This document shows, piece after piece, positions 6,946 through 9,585 of a stretch of DNA of 9,585 bases. Origin of the DNA: Prevotella sp. Lineage in GTDB: Bacteria; Bacteroidota; Bacteroidia; Bacteroidales; Bacteroidaceae. A model generated the notes under the pieces. That model did no database searches. It was not told the origin of the DNA and saw nothing but the letters and a program-made list of their open reading frames with translations. Within the stretch, counting starts at the first letter, position 1. The number at the start of each line of letters is the position of its first letter. Position numbers and translations under genes: made by a program. The stretch is from the NCBI GenBank assembly GCA_021204735.1, contig JAJPYV010000024.1, positions 1-9,585 of the forward strand, read 5' to 3'.

Positions 6946-8192
6946 TTAATTCAAACTTACCCGCTTGACTTCCATTTTATCCCACAGTTCTTCTGGCAAC
7001 ATTCCTTTGAATTTCTCAATAACGGCATTGTGGTCTATATCTATAGGACAAGTTATGTAGATTTTCTTTAAACTTGTACAGTCGTTAAACACGTCTTTCG
7101 ATACATACTCAACACTATATGGTAATATTACTGTGGTCAAAGAAGTACATTCTTCAAACGCATTGTTTTCAAGTGTTTTCAGGTTTTTCGGTAAATTTAC
7201 TGTTATCAGACTGGTACAACGTCTAAAAGCCTCAGAATATATTGCTTCCAATTCCTCTGGGAATTTGACACTTTCCAAACTCATACATCTATAAAAAGTT
7301 ATTTCGTCTATTATTCTTGTACCCTGTGGCAGTTCTATACTTTTCAGACTTAAGCACTTGTAAAACGCAGACCTCTCTATTCCCGTAAAACTCTTTGGCA
7401 GATTTATAGTCTGTAAATTTATACAATTTTGAAATGCATCCGATTCTATCTCCTCCAAACCTTCAGGTAATTCTACCGAAGTCAAACCCTCACAGTCACA
7501 AAACGCCGCAATGTCGATAGTAGTCAAACTCTCTGGCAATTTCAATTTGGTCAATCCAAAACATTCTTGAAAAGCTCCATTTCCAATATAAGTTATACTA
7601 TCAGGGAAATTTATATCAGTCAAATTATGACAAAACGAAAAAGCCCCTCCCCAATCTTCGTCAAACCATCAGGTAACTTTACTGTTGTCAAATTCCTATA
7701 TCCACAGAAAGCATTTTCTTCAATAACTTTCACATAATCCAGCACAACAACAGATACAGGATTTCCTAAAACTGATACCACACATTTTTGCTCAACATCA
7801 ATCAACAAATCATTCTCTATTTTGAAAACAGGAGATTTACTTACAAGTTTAAGATTGTAATCTCCACAAAAAGGATTAATCCACATCCCTTTAAGTGTCT
7901 CAGGTAATTCCATTGTAGTTAAATTAATACAATCAGTAAACGCACCAATCAGGATATATTCCAACCCATACGGTAAGATTATACTCTTAAGATTTTTATG
8001 ACCTACAAAAGCCTGAAAATCAATTATTTTCGTCCCTTCCTTGACAACATACTCTTTAAGATCCCAATTCGTGCATTCCAATAGTTTCAGCCCTAATTTG
8101 CTATCATAAACATACTTCACACCAAATTCATCTACCCATTCTTTGGACGAAGCACCATTTGTTTGCTCTTGTTTCTTATCATTCTCATTCAT
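6946..8192 (-). pseudogene. BspA-type LRR_5 protein, split by a one-base frameshift
   Basis: Leucine-rich-repeat protein with LRR_5 (BspA/TpLRR) repeats of about 23 residues, such as LTTVKLPDGLTKIGEGAF and LTSVELPEGLEEIESDAF. The first frame (8192 to 7620) gives 190 residues, with sense lost after Gly183. The second is open from about 7646 to 6946. Adding one G to the GGGG run (complement of 7644-7647) gives GEGAFSFCHNLTDINFPDSI, a perfect repeat joint, and one protein of about 415 residues. A separate second gene would need a TTG start inside a repeat, so one broken or frameshifted gene is the better reading. The N terminus (MNENDKKQEQ) is hydrophilic with no signal peptide, so the product should be cytoplasmic, unlike surface BspA. 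The ligand is unknown. A TAnnTTTG box precedes it and the HicB-like gene follows after 2 bp. Confidence 0.8.
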
Positions 8193-8219
8193 AATAATTG
8201 TTTTAGTAGTTTAACACCA

Positions 8220-8227
8220 CAAAATTA
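8220..8227 (-). promoter_or_regulatory. -7 promoter element for the LRR gene
   Basis: On the minus strand this reads TAATTTTG, identical to the element ahead of the CoaW-like gene. Predicted transcription start is near 8215, giving a leader of about 23 nt before the ATG at 8192. The -33 region is a weak match (a TTTT at about 17 bp). This promoter would serve the LRR gene and the HicB-like gene. Confidence 0.55.
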
Positions 8228-8272
8228 CAAAGAATTTTCTTAATAAAACGATATGTAATAATATTTTTCAGC

Positions 8273-8343
8273 CGCAACAAAAGTTGCGATTAAGCAAGAG
8301 CAAAGTAAAGCTCGCTTTAACTCTGCCGAGCGTGAGCAACTTC
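8273..8343. repeat. Structured inverted-repeat element in the divergent intergenic region
   Basis: Nested inverted repeats: AAGTTGC (8281-8287) pairs with GCAACTT (8336-8342); AGAG (8297-8300) with CTCT (8321-8324); TAAAG (8306-8310) with CTTTA (8315-8319) around a CTCG loop. Competing pairings also exist: CGCAAC/GTTGCG (8273-8278/8283-8288, AAAA loop) and GCTCG/CGAGC (8310-8314/8328-8332). The stretch is more GC-rich than its surroundings and non-coding. It may be a small interspersed repeat, a terminator or a regulatory RNA structure. The pairings are seen; the function is unknown. Confidence 0.5.
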
Positions 8344-8350
8344 ACAATAT

Positions 8351-8385
8351 GTAACTTTTAACTGTTAACTATTAACTTTTAACTA
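8351..8385. repeat. 7-bp tandem array TTAACTN x5 upstream of the PLD-helicase promoter
   Basis: Four consecutive TTAACTN units (8358-8385, last base G, A, T, A) follow a variant GTAACTT (8351-8357). The array ends 8 bp before the -7 box, so it covers the -33 position and region upstream. A change in copy number would move sequence relative to the promoter. It shares the 7-bp period and TTAA core with the array before nadB. Confidence 0.65.
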
Positions 8386-8393
8386 AAAAAGGT

Positions 8394-8401
8394 TATCTTT
8401 G
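8394..8401 (+). promoter_or_regulatory. -7 promoter element for the PLD-helicase gene
   Basis: TATCTTTG is a perfect TAnnTTTG. Transcription would start near 8406, leaving a leader of about 38 nt. The -33 position falls inside the TTAACTN array and has no clear TTTG, so the promoter may be weak or may depend on the array. Confidence 0.55.
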
Positions 8402-8443
8402 CAAAAAGAAAAAGTCTAATAATGATAACACAACGATACCGAA

Positions 8444-9585
8444 ATGGCAAGAATTTATGATAACATAGAAACACAATTCCTTGAAGGTTTCAAAGGGCAT
8501 ATCTCATCTGACAATGTTGAAAGAGTGGATTTCTGCGTGGGCTATTTCAACCTGCGTGGCTGGAATATGATTGCGGAACAAATCGACAACCTCAAAGGTG
8601 GCTATGTCTATGAGGAAAACGGACAACAGTTCCGTGTCTGCCGCTTACTCATCGGAATGCACCGCCCTCCAGAAGAACTTATCCGTGAAATGTACTCCGG
8701 CAAAAAAGAACGGTTGGATGCCGAAGGCGTAAACCGTTGCAAGTTGAAGATAGCAGAGGATTTCCGCAAACAACTCCTTCTCGGACTGCCTACAAAGCAG
8801 GATGAAGCTACATTGCGTTTACTTTCTAAACAACTAAAGGAAAAGAAAGTCTGCGTAAAACTGTACCTTAAAGAACCGCTTCATGCAAAACTGTATTTAA
8901 TTCACAAAAACGATTATTCCACTAAGATTATCGGTATTATGGGCAGCAGCAATCTCACATATTCCGGTTTTACGGGACAGGGTGAACTCAACGCCGACTT
9001 TACCGACAGCGACCACGTTGAAAAACTTGCCAATTGGTTTGATGAACGCTGGAACGAAAAGCAATGTATCAACATCACCGAAGAACTGATAACGGCAATT
9101 GATGAGAGTTGGGCAAGCGAGAACGTTATTCCGCCGTATTATATCTATCTCAAAACTGCCTATCATTTAAGTTATGAGGCCCGCTCCGGCATAAAGGAAT
9201 TTACCCTCACGCCCGAATTTCGTAATGAGCTCTTCGATTTCCAGCAGACAGCAGTGAAAATAGCGGCACGCAACCTACGCAATGACAAGCGTGGCGGCGC
9301 GATGATAGGTGATGTCGTGGGACTCGGAAAGACTATCACGGCTTGTGCCATTGCGAAAATTTACGAGACAACATACGCCAGCAGCTCGCTTGTAATCTGC
9401 CCAGCCAACCTGCAGGAAATGTGGAGGAAATACATTAAGAAATTTGACCTCAAATGTGATGTGATATCAATGTCGAAACCTATTGATGTTGACAACGCCC
9501 GCTTTTACCGCCTCATAATAATCGACGAAAGCCACAACCTGCGCAACGGTACTACTGGAAAGCGGTACAACAACATCAAACAACT
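8444..9585 (+). CDS. PLD (HKD) nuclease-like domain fused to SNF2/DEAD-type helicase, 3' end beyond window
   Basis: The first 380 codons are open to the window edge. Residues about 1-200 form a phospholipase-D-like nuclease domain: the catalytic HAKLYLI (His147, Lys149) followed by MGSSNLTYSGF (GSSN at 167-170), the single-copy HKD pattern of BfiI-like nucleases that work as dimers. An SF2 helicase domain begins about residue 260: LFDFQQTAV (Q-motif-like), Walker A GDVVGLGKT (289-297), motif Ia VICPANLQ (about 317-324) and Walker B DESH (361-364). GDxxGLGKT and DESH are typical of SNF2-like helicases in restriction and defence systems. The C-terminal helicase half and anything after it lie outside the window. 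The ATG at 8444 follows a promoter element and gives a normal domain start. Likely a DNA-translocating, restriction-like enzyme; a methyltransferase partner downstream would support that. Confidence 0.85.
   Translation, partial: MARIYDNIETQFLEGFKGHISSDNVERVDFCVGYFNLRGWNMIAEQIDNLKGGYVYEENGQQFRVCRLLIGMHRPPEELIREMYSGKKERLDAEGVNRCKLKIAEDFRKQLLLGLPTKQDEATLRLLSKQLKEKKVCVKLYLKEPLHAKLYLIHKNDYSTKIIGIMGSSNLTYSGFTGQGELNADFTDSDHVEKLANWFDERWNEKQCINITEELITAIDESWASENVIPPYYIYLKTAYHLSYEARSGIKEFTLTPEFRNELFDFQQTAVKIAARNLRNDKRGGAMIGDVVGLGKTITACAIAKIYETTYASSSLVICPANLQEMWRKYIKKFDLKCDVISMSKPIDVDNARFYRLIIIDESHNLRNGTTGKRYNNIKQ

Noticed and set aside
7620..8192. Two separate LRR genes with a 4-bp overlap
   Set aside because: The second would need a TTG start in the middle of a repeat, and shifting the frame by one base at the G run joins both into a perfect repeat series.

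Overview
This window looks like a chromosomal segment of a Bacteroidota bacterium, probably a Prevotella/Segatella or Bacteroides-like gut anaerobe. Four places match the phylum-specific -7 promoter element TAnnTTTG, and no gene has a Shine-Dalgarno sequence. The protein types also fit: a type II pantothenate kinase, NadB, and a BspA-type leucine-rich-repeat protein. The genus is an inference; the phylum is well supported.

Positions 1-4623 (plus strand) read as core metabolism with moderate GC. A promoter sits almost on top of the start codon of a type II pantothenate kinase (CoaW-like, 86-931). A 618-residue SLC13/DASS-type permease with two cytosolic RCK_C (TrkA-C) domains follows (968-2824). 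A 212-bp spacer then carries an imperfect 72-bp tandem duplication, a 14-bp perfect palindrome and a 7-bp AATTTTT tandem array that runs into the start of nadB (L-aspartate oxidase, 3037-4623).

Positions 4611-8192 (minus strand) are visibly more AT-rich and look like an accessory or defence block joined to the 3' end of nadB. In transcription order they hold: a cytoplasmic LRR_5 protein (8192 to 6946) split into two frames by a one-base shift; a HicB-like small protein with no HicA partner (6943 to 6671); a palindrome; a promoter; and a two-gene RloA/RloB (AbiL-type) unit made of an AAA ATPase (6577 to 5351) and a TOPRIM-like RloB protein (5339 to 4611). The last codons of rloB are antisense to the last codons of nadB, with a 13-bp overlap.

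Positions 8193-8443 form a divergent control region. It holds the promoter of the LRR gene, a structured inverted-repeat element, a second 7-bp tandem array (TTAACTN x5) and a plus-strand promoter. That promoter drives a large gene running off the window (8444-9585+). Its product has an N-terminal PLD (HKD) nuclease-like domain followed by an SF2/SNF2-type helicase, a layout typical of restriction-like defence systems.

The AbiL-type pair and the PLD-helicase are defence genes by family. The least explained part is the cytoplasmic LRR_5 protein plus HicB-like protein between them. They are 2 bp apart on one strand and could be an undescribed accessory module or simply passengers.
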